Source: Microbacterium sp. LWH7-1.2 (GTDB taxonomy: Bacteria; Actinomycetota; Actinomycetes; Actinomycetales; Microbacteriaceae). Taken from it: a stretch of DNA of 64,000 bases. The stretch's first letter is position 1. Every line of letters starts with the position of its first letter. A program made the translations under genes and the position numbers. Below the pieces are notes generated by a model. That model saw only the letters and a list, made by a program, of their open reading frames with translations, was not told the DNA's origin and searched no databases. Location of the stretch: NCBI RefSeq assembly GCF_038397755.1, contig NZ_CP151637.1, forward strand, positions 2,480,001-2,544,000. The letters run 5' to 3'. Positions 37,195-45,179 of this stretch are shown piece after piece.

Positions 37195-38190
37195 TCAGGC
37201 GTCCCGTTCAGCGATGAGTCGCGCGAGCTGCTTGTCGCGCCGATCGCTATCGGGGCCAAGATCGCGCAACGTTGAGTGGTACACGGCGGTAGCCAGCTTC
37301 TCGTCCACGCCGAGGATTCGACTGATGCTGGCGATCGCATCAGGGTCAGCTTCCGCCGCCAGGACAGCGGCAGCGAGTCGATCGAGGGCGTCGCGGGCGG
37401 AACTCTGCGCCTGGACGTGGGCGGTCTGCTGGTCCAGCATCCGGCGACGATGCGCAGCACTCGAACTCGGGCGGGCGCTCCGCTTCCGGTTCCGTGCGAT
37501 GGTCTCGGCGGACAGCTGAACCCTGAGCGGGTCCGCCGTACGCAGGCCGAGACTGACCAGCACGGCATGCAACTCGTACACGCCGGGCTCGAGGGTATTC
37601 CAGACCCCAGGGTTGATGGAGACACTCACGCGGGCATATTCGCCCGGATCCAACGGCACCGACTTGTACTGGTCCGACCCCATCCACCCGAACGCGAAGT
37701 CAGTCCCTCCCTGACTGGTGAACGCTCCGGCGACGTAAAACCCGTCTGCGGCTGACCCCCACCGCGTGGAACCGGTGTTCAGGATGTCGACAACGAAGTC
37801 CTGACTCGGTGGTTCGGAACTCATCAGCGCTGGCCATCGCAGTTCCAACCCGCGACGCCGTTCGGCGCGACTGGGGCGCAGCGGCAGCGGATCTGGCTGC
37901 ACGATCGTCAAGGAGCCGGCAACTCGAGCCTCGACGTGAGCGACCCGCCACATATCGCCGGATGGATCGACCGGCGCTCCAATCACCATCGCGCCAGACT
38001 GGTAGCTCTTCAGCACCCGCCACCCGTCCGTCGGTGCGTCACCTGCAGACGACGCGTCCAACGCGACACCCAACTCGGCGGTGAGCTCCGTCAGAGCAAT
38101 CCCGCGCCCCGCGAGTGCCTCCCGATCCACATCGGCCAGTCCCAACTGCGGAGCATCGTCGGAGAAGTCCATGTTCCGATGCTCACACAC
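37195..38190 (-). CDS. hypothetical protein with beta-sandwich middle domain
   Basis: A 331-residue protein. I use the GTG at 38190, which has GAGGA at six bases, rather than the ATG at 38172. The middle (about 120-235) looks like an Ig-like beta sandwich: DFVVDILNTGSTRWG, FAFGWMGSDQYKSVPLDPGEYARVSVSIN and LEPGVYELHAVLVSLGL. The C-terminal ~90 residues are helical (AHRRRMLDQQTAHVQAQSSARDALDRLAAAVL, then a DEKLATAVYHSTLRDLG motif). No signal peptide. It is divergent from the ATPase gene at 38,328, and the two could form a unit. Function unknown. Confidence 0.6.
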   Translation of the reverse strand: MCEHRNMDFSDDAPQLGLADVDREALAGRGIALTELTAELGVALDASSAGDAPTDGWRVLKSYQSGAMVIGAPVDPSGDMWRVAHVEARVAGSLTIVQPDPLPLRPSRAERRRGLELRWPALMSSEPPSQDFVVDILNTGSTRWGSAADGFYVAGAFTSQGGTDFAFGWMGSDQYKSVPLDPGEYARVSVSINPGVWNTLEPGVYELHAVLVSLGLRTADPLRVQLSAETIARNRKRSARPSSSAAHRRRMLDQQTAHVQAQSSARDALDRLAAAVLAAEADPDAIASISRILGVDEKLATAVYHSTLRDLGPDSDRRDKQLARLIAERDA

Positions 38191-38327
38191 CAGACATCCT
38201 CGCGCCCGCTGAGCGACCGTTCACGCGCGAACCGGCGCCGTACGCGGCTCACGGTGACCGCGACTCTTCCGGGGAGTTCGGTCGACCGCTCGCGGTGGGA
38301 ACGTGCCCACCGTGCAAGACTGCCAAG

Positions 38328-39065
38328 GTGCGTCGCGATATCTTTCGCCAGCCTCCGGTCGTTGGGCTTAGCCCCCGCGACGATGCCGTCGCCGCCGACC
38401 GCAGCCGCTGGCCCGCCACGATTCCCGCGGTCGCGCAACTGCTCGAGGAAGGACTCACACTTGACCCGGGTGTCACGTTCCTGGTGGGCGAGAACGGCTC
38501 GGGCAAGTCCACCATCGTCGAGGCGGCGGCCATGGCGTATGGCTTCTCGGCGGAAGGCGGCTCGGCATCCGCTCGCCACAGCACGCGGCCCAGCGAGTCG
38601 GACCTTTCGGAGCGGCTGCGCCTGCATCGTGGCATCGGAGCTCCGCGGTGGGGCTACTTCCTGCGCGCCGAGACGATGCACTCCTTCTATACGTACCTCG
38701 AGGAGAACCCCTCGAACCGCCCGGAGCCGACATTCCATGAGATGAGCCACGGCGAGTCCTTCCTCGCCATCCTCGACACGCGCTTCGATTCTCCCGGCTT
38801 CTACTGCCTGGACGAGCCCGAGGCGGCGCTGTCGTTCGGGTCGACGCTCACTCTCATCGCGACGCTGCACCGAATCGCCGCCGACGGCGGCCAGGTGCTG
38901 TGCGCGACACACTCGCCCGTCCTCGCTTCCGTTCCCGGCGCCAAGATCATCGAAGTCGGGGAGTGGGGCATGCGCCAATCGCGCTGGGAGGACCTCGAAC
39001 TGGTCGCACAATGGCGGTCGTACCTCGCGTCTCCGGAGCGATATCTCCGCCATCTGCTCGACTGA
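38328..39065 (+). CDS. small ABC/AAA-type ATPase
   Basis: A 245-residue stand-alone nucleotide-binding protein. Walker A is GENGSGKST near residue 55, the ABC-like signature region is MSHGESFLAIL, Walker B is GFYCLDEPEAALSF and the H-loop is ATHSPVL. It has no membrane domain and no substrate-binding lobe. It resembles SMC/Rad50-like or OLD-type ATPase heads in short form. I start it at the GTG at 38328, close to family starts (RRDIFRQPPVVGL); the in-frame region upstream lacks family character. Role unknown; repair or phage-defence functions are known for related heads. Confidence 0.8.
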   Translation: MRRDIFRQPPVVGLSPRDDAVAADRSRWPATIPAVAQLLEEGLTLDPGVTFLVGENGSGKSTIVEAAAMAYGFSAEGGSASARHSTRPSESDLSERLRLHRGIGAPRWGYFLRAETMHSFYTYLEENPSNRPEPTFHEMSHGESFLAILDTRFDSPGFYCLDEPEAALSFGSTLTLIATLHRIAADGGQVLCATHSPVLASVPGAKIIEVGEWGMRQSRWEDLELVAQWRSYLASPERYLRHLLD

Positions 39066-39159
39066 GCGGAACCCGGACGTGCGTTGGAGGACCGGGACAC
39101 GTACGCTGATCTAGCGGGCTCGCGAGCTCTGATTCGGCGATTGCGGCATCATCGTGTGC

Positions 39160-39588
39160 ATGCCTGAAGCGCGCATCGGCGGCCAGTCCGAGTACCTCCT
39201 CCTCACGCCACCCGCACCCGGCACTCCGACGCAAGCGGCCGCCACTCTGGCTCTCAGCGGACTGCACGCGGTGACCGCGATCCAAGAGCACTGGAGCGGA
39301 GGGTTCGAGTACCTCGCCAAGTTCTTTGCGTCGATGGAGAAGTCGTGGCGCGGCTGGCGAGGGACGCGGAGCTGGAAGTCGTTAGAGGGTGAGCTACGCC
39401 TGAACGCGACACACCACGGCGGCGTCATCCAGCTGAAGGTCACGATTCGAAGGTTCGCCTTCGATCGGGGAAACGAGGGTTGGACTGTTGAAGGCGACCT
39501 GCTCATCGAACCGGGCGAAGAACTGACGAGGATAACGCGAGAGGTCGCGGCGTTCGCCCGCCCGGATCCAGGACATCGCGTGCACTAG
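39160..39588 (+). CDS. DUF6228 family protein
   Basis: A 142-residue cytoplasmic protein. FASMEKSWRGWRGTRSWKSLEGELRLNATHHGGVIQLKVTI and LIEPGEELTRITREVAAF match my memory of the DUF6228 pattern (a WRGW..W.SLEGE..L core). I choose the ATG at 39160; a GTG at 39154 precedes it. The function of the family is unknown. It lies in a rightward run of small unknown genes. Confidence 0.6.
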   Translation: MPEARIGGQSEYLLLTPPAPGTPTQAAATLALSGLHAVTAIQEHWSGGFEYLAKFFASMEKSWRGWRGTRSWKSLEGELRLNATHHGGVIQLKVTIRRFAFDRGNEGWTVEGDLLIEPGEELTRITREVAAFARPDPGHRVH

Positions 39589-39634
39589 CCCGGTGAACGA
39601 CCGTCCGCGAGCGGGCGCTCGCTACCGTGGATGC

Positions 39635-40186
39635 ATGACGCTGGTGTGGCTGACGGAGTGCGAGTGGGCATGCTGCGGCGACGCGTTTGCGGTCGGCGAC
39701 GAGGTCGACTTCGGCGTCGAATCGCGACACCCAGGTTCCTCGCTCGATGAACTGCTCGGTCCCTCGCTGGCCGCGACAGTGGACGCAGTCGAGTCACACC
39801 ATGAAGAGGAGTTTGCCGATCGCGTTCGTGGTCGCGTAATCGCCGTCCATGCCGTGACCCACGAAGTCGCGGAACGTAGCTCCCTGCGCCGTCCAGGTCA
39901 CGGCGCGCCGCTGGACGCCGTCATGCCTCCTGACGGAGAGGAATGGCCGGTCGTCCGGCACGAGCTCGCTGGTGGCGTGTCCATGGGTTCGCGGCCGTCT
40001 CGCTATGTGATCGAGGTCACGCCGGTACGCGGCACCGCCTTGCTCGAACCAGTTCGCGGCGTTCGGCTGCCTCCGGCCGAGAATGAAGCTGAGCCGCCAC
40101 CGGCTCTCTCCGATAGCGGCGATCCGCCCATCGAGCGGAGAAGGCGTTGCCTAGCGGGCTGGCTGGTCGACATCGAGGACCGCTGA
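39635..40186 (+). CDS. DUF6578-like protein
   Basis: A 183-residue protein from the ATG at 39635, opening with TLVWLTECEWACCGDAFAVGDEVDFGV, a pattern seen in DUF6578-type proteins (a Trp/Cys-rich WxCCGDxFxVG start). LLGPSLAATVDAVESHHEE follows. The Cys pair near residue 12 could bind metal. Function unknown. Confidence 0.55.
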   Translation: MTLVWLTECEWACCGDAFAVGDEVDFGVESRHPGSSLDELLGPSLAATVDAVESHHEEEFADRVRGRVIAVHAVTHEVAERSSLRRPGHGAPLDAVMPPDGEEWPVVRHELAGGVSMGSRPSRYVIEVTPVRGTALLEPVRGVRLPPAENEAEPPPALSDSGDPPIERRRRCLAGWLVDIEDR

Positions 40187-40253
40187 TCCGGACGGGTTGA
40201 CGCGCGTTCGAGGACCGTTGTCGCGCCGTGGGTGGACGCGAGAATATCGAAGC

Positions 40254-40826
40254 GTGGACGCTCACCTCGAACCGCAGGCTCTCGCGGATCTCATTTGCAC
40301 TGAGCTGGATCCGGTGATGACCGCCAACGGATTCCAAGCGGGGCAGTCCGGGGTCGGCGACGACATCGGGATCATCTACTGCGCGCCGCATGTCGAGTTC
40401 CGCCGCCGGTTTCCCGGGCTCGGCCCAACAATCCAATACGACGATGCCGGCGCCTGCACGGATCTGAACATTTACGCCGGCATGGGAGTGGGTGGGAGGC
40501 TCCACGAGATCCGCTTTGACGGCGTCACGCTTCACGAATTGCTTGCCGAGGAGGGCATTGAGTACGCGAGCGAGGCGGACGCGATTGCAGCTCTGCCCGC
40601 AGCTGCCGGGGTTGTGCGGCTGCGGTCGGTTCTGAGCGAGCTGTTCTCTCGCCACGCAACAGCCCGACCAATACGCGGGCAGCAGCGGGTCTCCCTGGTC
40701 GGTGTTGGCGTGGTCGCCAACCTGTCCGCGGCGATTCGCGGAGCCACTTCGGCACCAATGAGCGCGCTCATCCTGGACCGTGCGCTTGGCGAGGCCGCAT
40801 ACGCGCATGTGCGCACCGCGCAATGA
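40254..40826 (+). CDS. hypothetical protein
   Basis: A 190-residue protein from a GTG at 40254 (VDAHLEPQALADLICTELDPVMTANGF). The first 60 residues resemble the start of small immunity-type or DUF-type proteins (ADLICTELDPVMTANGFQAGQSG followed by a beta strand IIYCAPHVEF), but I do not recognise a family. The C-terminal third is Ala-rich and helical. It is the last gene of the rightward run and is convergent with the next gene. Confidence 0.5.
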   Translation: MDAHLEPQALADLICTELDPVMTANGFQAGQSGVGDDIGIIYCAPHVEFRRRFPGLGPTIQYDDAGACTDLNIYAGMGVGGRLHEIRFDGVTLHELLAEEGIEYASEADAIAALPAAAGVVRLRSVLSELFSRHATARPIRGQQRVSLVGVGVVANLSAAIRGATSAPMSALILDRALGEAAYAHVRTAQ

Positions 40827-40965
40827 GGCAGCTTCCAGCTGACATGGTGCCATTTCGGAGAATATTTCAGATCAAGGCTCGTATCCGATATGCGCGTGTC
40901 GGAACTGAATCCGCCATCAACGCGACCTGGTTGTGCCGCAGCTTGCGCTGGCAGAACCGAGTTGC

Positions 40966-41562
40966 CTATTCCTTTCCCAGAATCCCGCGGACCTCCCATG
41001 CGAGATCTGGATCGCGCCGACTGTGCTCCAGGAACTGTCTGCCGCGCGCTCCGCCCAGCTCATGGATCGGCCGGAGGAGGAGCACACGAGATGCGCCCAG
41101 CTCTCGTCGACTGGCGAGCGCAAGCAGATCGTCGAGATGATCAGCATCCGCCGCGCCAGCGAGCGCTACCGCAAAGCTGTCCCTATCTCTATCCGAGGAC
41201 GTGGTCAGGTAGAGACGCTCGAGGTCGGCCCACCAGCGAACGGCCGGCTTCACCGCGAGTGCGCGGGCTAGCCCTTCGGTGACCGCGTCGGGATGCGGCC
41301 CGTTGAGAAGATGATGCATCAAGATCGGTAGCGCCGTTGGGTATGGATCCGAGGTGTTGACGAGATCCCACACGGAGTCGACGTGCACGCCGGCAGCTCG
41401 AAGGTCACTCACGATGTGACGCTCAGCTTCGCTGTAGAACCGTGCACGCGCTGCGAGCTCATCGTCCTGCTGTCGAATCATCGCTTGATAGTCCGCGTCT
41501 TCAGCAAGGGCGGTCATAAGCTCCGCCGCAGTGATCCGCTCTCGTGCCCTCTTTTTCACCAC
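40966..41562 (-). CDS. hypothetical helical protein
   Basis: A 198-residue protein. GGGAGG before the GTG at 41562 fixes the start (VVKKRARERITAAELMTALAED). It is mainly helical: AEDADYQAMIRQQDDELAARARFYSEAERHIVSDLRAAGV, then repeated Leu-rich helices that look HEAT-like (LPILMHHLLNGPHPDAVTEGLARALAV, DDLLALASRRELGASRVLLLRPI). Such short HEAT-like proteins occur as orphans next to mobile elements. Function unknown. Confidence 0.6.
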   Translation of the reverse strand: MVKKRARERITAAELMTALAEDADYQAMIRQQDDELAARARFYSEAERHIVSDLRAAGVHVDSVWDLVNTSDPYPTALPILMHHLLNGPHPDAVTEGLARALAVKPAVRWWADLERLYLTTSSDRDRDSFAVALAGAADADHLDDLLALASRRELGASRVLLLRPIHELGGARGRQFLEHSRRDPDLAWEVRGILGKE

Positions 41563-41831
41563 GGGATCGGCCTCCCTCGAATGGGTTCCACTCCGGATCT
41601 GGCGCTCGAGCGGATCAGACGGGCGCGCTCCCGAACGGATGTAGAGACAGAAAGTGCGTTGGGTCGTACGCGCGTAGTCCAAGCTATCCCGACGTTGCCG
41701 CGTAAGGGACAGCCTGGCGACGTTCCTCACCCCACTTATGGATGTCGCGGTCATGCCATCCGCGATGCGTGAGCGACCGTTGATAGAGAAGGGAGCTTGA
41801 CCCGGTTTCCCGGACGGTTCTTGTGTGTTGA

Positions 41832-42655
41832 TCATGCCGCGATCTCTGCGGCGGTGTGAAGTGCTTCATAGTCGGCGGGGCTGAGGTAGCCGAGGGCGGA
41901 GTGCCGGCGGCGGGGGTTGTAGAAGCCTTCGATCCACTCGAACATGGCCGACGCGAGTTGCGTCCTCGAGTCCCAGCTCGTGCGGTCGAGAAGCTCGCGC
42001 TGCATGACTGACCAGAAGCTCTCGATGAGTGCGTTGTCGACGCTGGAAGCGACTCTGCCCATCGATCCGAGCAGTCCGGCCTGGCGGAGCCGGTGCCCGA
42101 AGATCCAGCTGGTGTATTGCGCACCCTGTGCGCGTGAACCACGGTCCCGGGTTCGGGTCGACGTCGCCAGCGGGCCATCTCAAGCGCGTCGACGACGATC
42201 TCCGCGGTGATCCGATCCGAGATCGACCATCCCACGATCCGCCGACTGAAGGCGTCGATGACGGCCGCGCAGTACACCCACCCGTCTCTTGCACGATGCT
42301 GCGTGATGTCGCAGAACCAGAGCCGGTTCGGGGCGTCGGCGCGGAACTGCCGCTTCACGAGATCCTCGTGCGTCGCGGTGTCCGGCTTCCAGCCGCGGCG
42401 TTTCCGGCGGTGGGAGACCCCGACCAGGCCGTCCAGCCGCATCAACCGAGCGACACGGCTGCGTGCGACGTGAACGCCGAGCCCGAGCCGCAGCTCGGCC
42501 AGCACCCGCGGCGCACCATACGTCTCCCTGGAGTCGGCGTGGATGCGCCTGATCGTTGTTGTCAGCTCCGCGTCCGTGATGGCGCGCAGCGAGGATGATC
42601 GGTCTCGCCAGTCATAGTAGCCGGAGGTCGAGACCCCGAGGAACCGGCAGGCCAC
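41832..42655 (-). pseudogene. IS3-family transposase OrfB, frameshifted (copy 2)
   Basis: Mirror of the orfB in copy 1, with the same missing G and the same Asp-to-His change at the second catalytic position (around 42,124-42,136). It is therefore not an independent loss. Confidence 0.85.
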
Positions 42656-42702
42656 CGCGACGGGGACACCGTCCGCGGCGAGCTCCTGGACCAGCCGGAA
42701 CC

Positions 42703-42987
42703 CTATTTTGGGAGCACGTTCTCCCTGGCGAAGTATGCCGACGCCCGCTTGAGGATCTCGTTCTCCATCTCCAGCACACGCAACCGGCGGCGAAGCTCGA
42801 CAAGCTCCTTGTGCTCATCGGTCGTCAGACCTGGCTTGCGGCCGCCGTCGATGGCGTCGCGGTTCATCCAGTTCCGAAGGCAGGACTCGCTGATCCCGAG
42901 ATCACGGGCGGTCTGGCCGACAGGGTTGCCCTGCGCGACCAGATCCAGGGCTCGACGCCGGAACTCCGGCGGGTGGGCAGCAGGCAT
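42703..42987 (-). CDS. IS3-family transposase OrfA (copy 2)
   Basis: Identical in protein sequence to OrfA of copy 1 (94 residues). The slippery heptamer CCCAAAA lies at 42706-42712 on the minus strand directly before its stop. Confidence 0.92.
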   Translation of the reverse strand: MPAAHPPEFRRRALDLVAQGNPVGQTARDLGISESCLRNWMNRDAIDGGRKPGLTTDEHKELVELRRRLRVLEMENEILKRASAYFARENVLPK

Positions 42988-43198
42988 CTCACGGACTCCT
43001 TCCGAGACGATCATCGCCTCAACTCAGGTGTCCGGAAAGGCGGGTCAAGCTCCAGGCGTGCGAACGCTGCTTCGCTTCTGTAGCGGCCTGGGTGAGACCA
43101 GGAGACGAGCAGCTGCGGTAGACCCCGAACCGCTCGGGCGCCGTTAGCCGATCTGCGGTGTAGTCCTCGGCCGGAGGGCGAGGCGACTCGTCGTTCGC

Positions 43199-43609
43199 TC
43201 AGGCGGCGGGAGCGGTGCTGCTCCCCCGTACGGCGGTTGCTTGGACCTCGACCCGGATCTCGTCCTTCGCAAGCGCTGCCACTTCCACGAGCGCACAGGT
43301 GGGGAAGTCGCCGGTGAAGAACTCGCGCCGGGCTCTCCACACCTGGGCGTTCTCGGACATGTCGGTGACGAAGATCGTCATCTGGACGACATCGTCCATC
43401 GCTGCGCCCGCGGCCTCGACGAGTGCGCGCATCTTGCGGAAGATCACCCCGGACTGTTCATAGGAGTCCGAGCCCAGGATGGTCGAACCGTCGGTACCGC
43501 GGGCGGTCAATCCTGAGATGAAGATGAATTCACCCACGCTGAGGCAGTTCGACCACATACCGGCCTCCGGCTCGCGGACGTCGGGTGAGGTGTGGCGGAT
43601 CTTCTGCAT
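43199..43609 (-). CDS. Rid (YjgF/YER057c) family protein
   Basis: A 136-residue trimeric-fold protein with VGEFIFISGLTARGTDGST, FRKMRALVEAAGAAMDDVVQMTIFVTDM and PTCALVEVAALAKDEIRVEVQATAV. In RidA the Arg in PARSCVEVA binds the substrate carboxylate; here the position is Cys (PTCALVEVA). Imine deamination of the RidA type is therefore doubtful. Rid relatives serve as 2-aminomuconate deaminases or lyase partners in ring-degradation pathways. It is the last gene of a leftward catabolic run and begins one base after the cupin stop. Confidence 0.88.
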   Translation of the reverse strand: MQKIRHTSPDVREPEAGMWSNCLSVGEFIFISGLTARGTDGSTILGSDSYEQSGVIFRKMRALVEAAGAAMDDVVQMTIFVTDMSENAQVWRARREFFTGDFPTCALVEVAALAKDEIRVEVQATAVRGSSTAPAA

Positions 43610-43610
43610 A

Positions 43611-44048
43611 TCAGTCAGTTCCTTCGTCTGCGCGCTTAGCCACGAAGTCACCGATCGTGTCGGCGGTGTGGAACTCGGGGATCTCGTAGTAGTGGGGTCC
43701 GTCATAGATCTCGATGAGCATGCTATGAGTGTGGGCCAGCGTCGGACCGTGCGGGTGGTCCTTCGGGTTCATGTAGAAGGAACCGGGGCGCAGGCGGATC
43801 TCGGAGTCGACGTACTCGTAGTCGCCCTCGAGGCAGTACATGAACTGATTCGACGCGTGCGTGTGCTTGATGGGGATGCGACCGCCCGGCGCGAATTCGA
43901 GGAGGGCGATGCTGGCCCCCGTCTCCGGATTCTTGTGCAGGAAGTACTGCCGCAGCCCGTACTCGGGGAAGTCGATCCACTGGGACTCTTCGAGATCCGT
44001 GTCGTGGATAAGACGTTCCAGCGACGGAAGGGACGGTGTCGATTCCAT
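43611..44048 (-). CDS. cupin domain protein
   Basis: A 145-residue single-cupin protein. ALLEFAPGGRIPIKHTHASNQFMYCLEGDYEY carries motif 1 with His/His/Glu-type metal ligands, and RLRPGSFYMNPKDHPHG carries motif 2. Cupins of this kind act as small dioxygenases, isomerases or hydrolases of ring-cleavage products. The ATG follows the RraA stop by one base, so it is translationally coupled. Confidence 0.85.
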   Translation of the reverse strand: MESTPSLPSLERLIHDTDLEESQWIDFPEYGLRQYFLHKNPETGASIALLEFAPGGRIPIKHTHASNQFMYCLEGDYEYVDSEIRLRPGSFYMNPKDHPHGPTLAHTHSMLIEIYDGPHYYEIPEFHTADTIGDFVAKRADEGTD

Positions 44049-44049
44049 A

Positions 44050-44778
44050 TCACTCCAATTCCGGACGGCCCGCTGCCGACCATTGTTCGTATAGTTCCCG
44101 CGTGGCGGGTGTCGGTGGCAGCACGTCGAGGATGGACGCGCCCCGGCGGATTTCCGCGGAGGCGAACACCTCGTAGTCCTCGGCATCCGCGGTGGCCTCG
44201 GCCACCGACTCCGCCAGGTGACGCGGGATGACCACCACACCTTCTGTGTCCCCGACGATGACGTCCCCTGGGTAGACGGCCACGCCCCCGCATCCGATCG
44301 GCTCTTCGAGTGCCACCGCGTGGAACGCGAGCGGCGTCGCCGGCCCCGCATTCGCGCGCTGGAACGCGGGAAGACCCGTCGCGCGGATACCCGCGGTGTC
44401 GCGAAATCCCCCGTCCGTCACAACACCCGCGGCTCCGCGCGTGCGCAGCCGAAGCGCCATCAGGTCTCCCATGGACGACGCCGCAGGGGACCCCTGCGCA
44501 TCGATGACGAGAACGCCGGACTCGGGGCACTCCTCGATCGCTCGGCGGTGCAGGTTCTCCGGCTGCGCGTAGCTCGCCATCGAGTCCAGGTCCTCCCTCG
44601 AGGGGATGAACCGGAGAGTGTACGCCTCCCCCACCATCGACGGCTGACTGCTGTCCAACGGTGCGACGTCGCGCATCATCGTCCGACGCAGACCCCGCGC
44701 CAGCAGGATGTTGGCGATGGCCGGCGTGCTCGCGCTCGCGAGGATCGAGCGCGTTCGTTCATCGAGCAGCGCCGTCAT
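44050..44778 (-). CDS. RraA family protein (HMG/CHA aldolase or oxaloacetate decarboxylase type)
   Basis: A 242-residue RraA-like protein. The core GVLVIDAQGSPAASSMGDLMALRLRTRGAAGVVTDGGFRDTAGI has the G-D-Lx4-A-x-RGAxGxxxDGxxRD pattern of class II pyruvate aldolases of the LigK type. In those enzymes Asp and Arg bind the metal and pyruvate. VYPGDVIVGDTEGVVVIP is the other hallmark. In meta-cleavage routes such enzymes split 4-hydroxy-4-carboxy-2-oxoadipate-like acids into pyruvate and a second keto acid. It fits the last step of the cluster. Confidence 0.9.
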   Translation of the reverse strand: MTALLDERTRSILASASTPAIANILLARGLRRTMMRDVAPLDSSQPSMVGEAYTLRFIPSREDLDSMASYAQPENLHRRAIEECPESGVLVIDAQGSPAASSMGDLMALRLRTRGAAGVVTDGGFRDTAGIRATGLPAFQRANAGPATPLAFHAVALEEPIGCGGVAVYPGDVIVGDTEGVVVIPRHLAESVAEATADAEDYEVFASAEIRRGASILDVLPPTPATRELYEQWSAAGRPELE

Positions 44779-45179
44779 CCGGTACCCGACCCCGTGCGTT
44801 TTACCGGGATGGACGCCCACTCCCGGAGCATCCATCCACCGTCGGGCGAGACCCACACCGCCAGGAATGCCAGGTCGAGCACGCGGCGCGCGCCGCCGAT
44901 CTCCAGGTCGAGGACGACGCGTCCGCGGATGGTGGCCGTGTCGCCGAAGACCCACGCAGCGTGGCGCGTGAGGTCCACTCCGTGGTACCCGGTACGGCCG
45001 GACGCGATCGACTCCACGAAGGAGTCCTTCGCCTCCTCCACTCCCGAGGAATGGATGTATACGAAGTCGTCGTCGAGTAGCGATTCGAGGACGACGGCGT
45101 CTCCCGCCGCAAGGGCGTCGAGCCGCAGGTCGTCGCGCGCGATAAGCGCGGTGACGACGTCTTCCGAATCGGAGGTCAT
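44775..45179 (-). CDS. NTF2-like / DUF4440 family protein
   Basis: A 134-residue cone-fold protein. RDDLRLDALAAGDAVVLESLLDDDFVYIHSSGVEEAKDSFVESI and ATIRGRVVLDLEIGG..VLDLAFLAVWVSPDGGWMLREWASIP show the DUF4440 pattern. Such proteins can be isomerases or dehydratases of ring-cleavage products. It overlaps both neighbours as ATGA, so it is part of the operon. Confidence 0.85.
   Translation of the reverse strand: MTSDSEDVVTALIARDDLRLDALAAGDAVVLESLLDDDFVYIHSSGVEEAKDSFVESIASGRTGYHGVDLTRHAAWVFGDTATIRGRVVLDLEIGGARRVLDLAFLAVWVSPDGGWMLREWASIPVKRTGSGTG

Larger units (their letters stand above)
41792..43053 (-). mobile_element. IS3-family insertion sequence, copy 2
   Basis: 1,262 bases, the same length as copy 1 and in opposite orientation. 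Over the parts I compared base by base I saw a single difference (a silent TAC/TAT change near 42,616). Its flanks (GAAG on the left, AGGC on the right) show no target duplication, unlike copy 1. Confidence 0.93.

Noticed and set aside
32194-43053. The IS pair as a complete composite transposon
   Set aside because: The outer flanks (ATGG on the left, AGGC on the right) do not match, while copy 1 has its own target duplication. Copy 1 therefore looks like a separate insertion; movement as one unit is not supported.
43054-43198. Short frames between IS copy 2 and the Rid gene
   Set aside because: No family signature and no ribosome-binding site; most continue from IS shadow frames.
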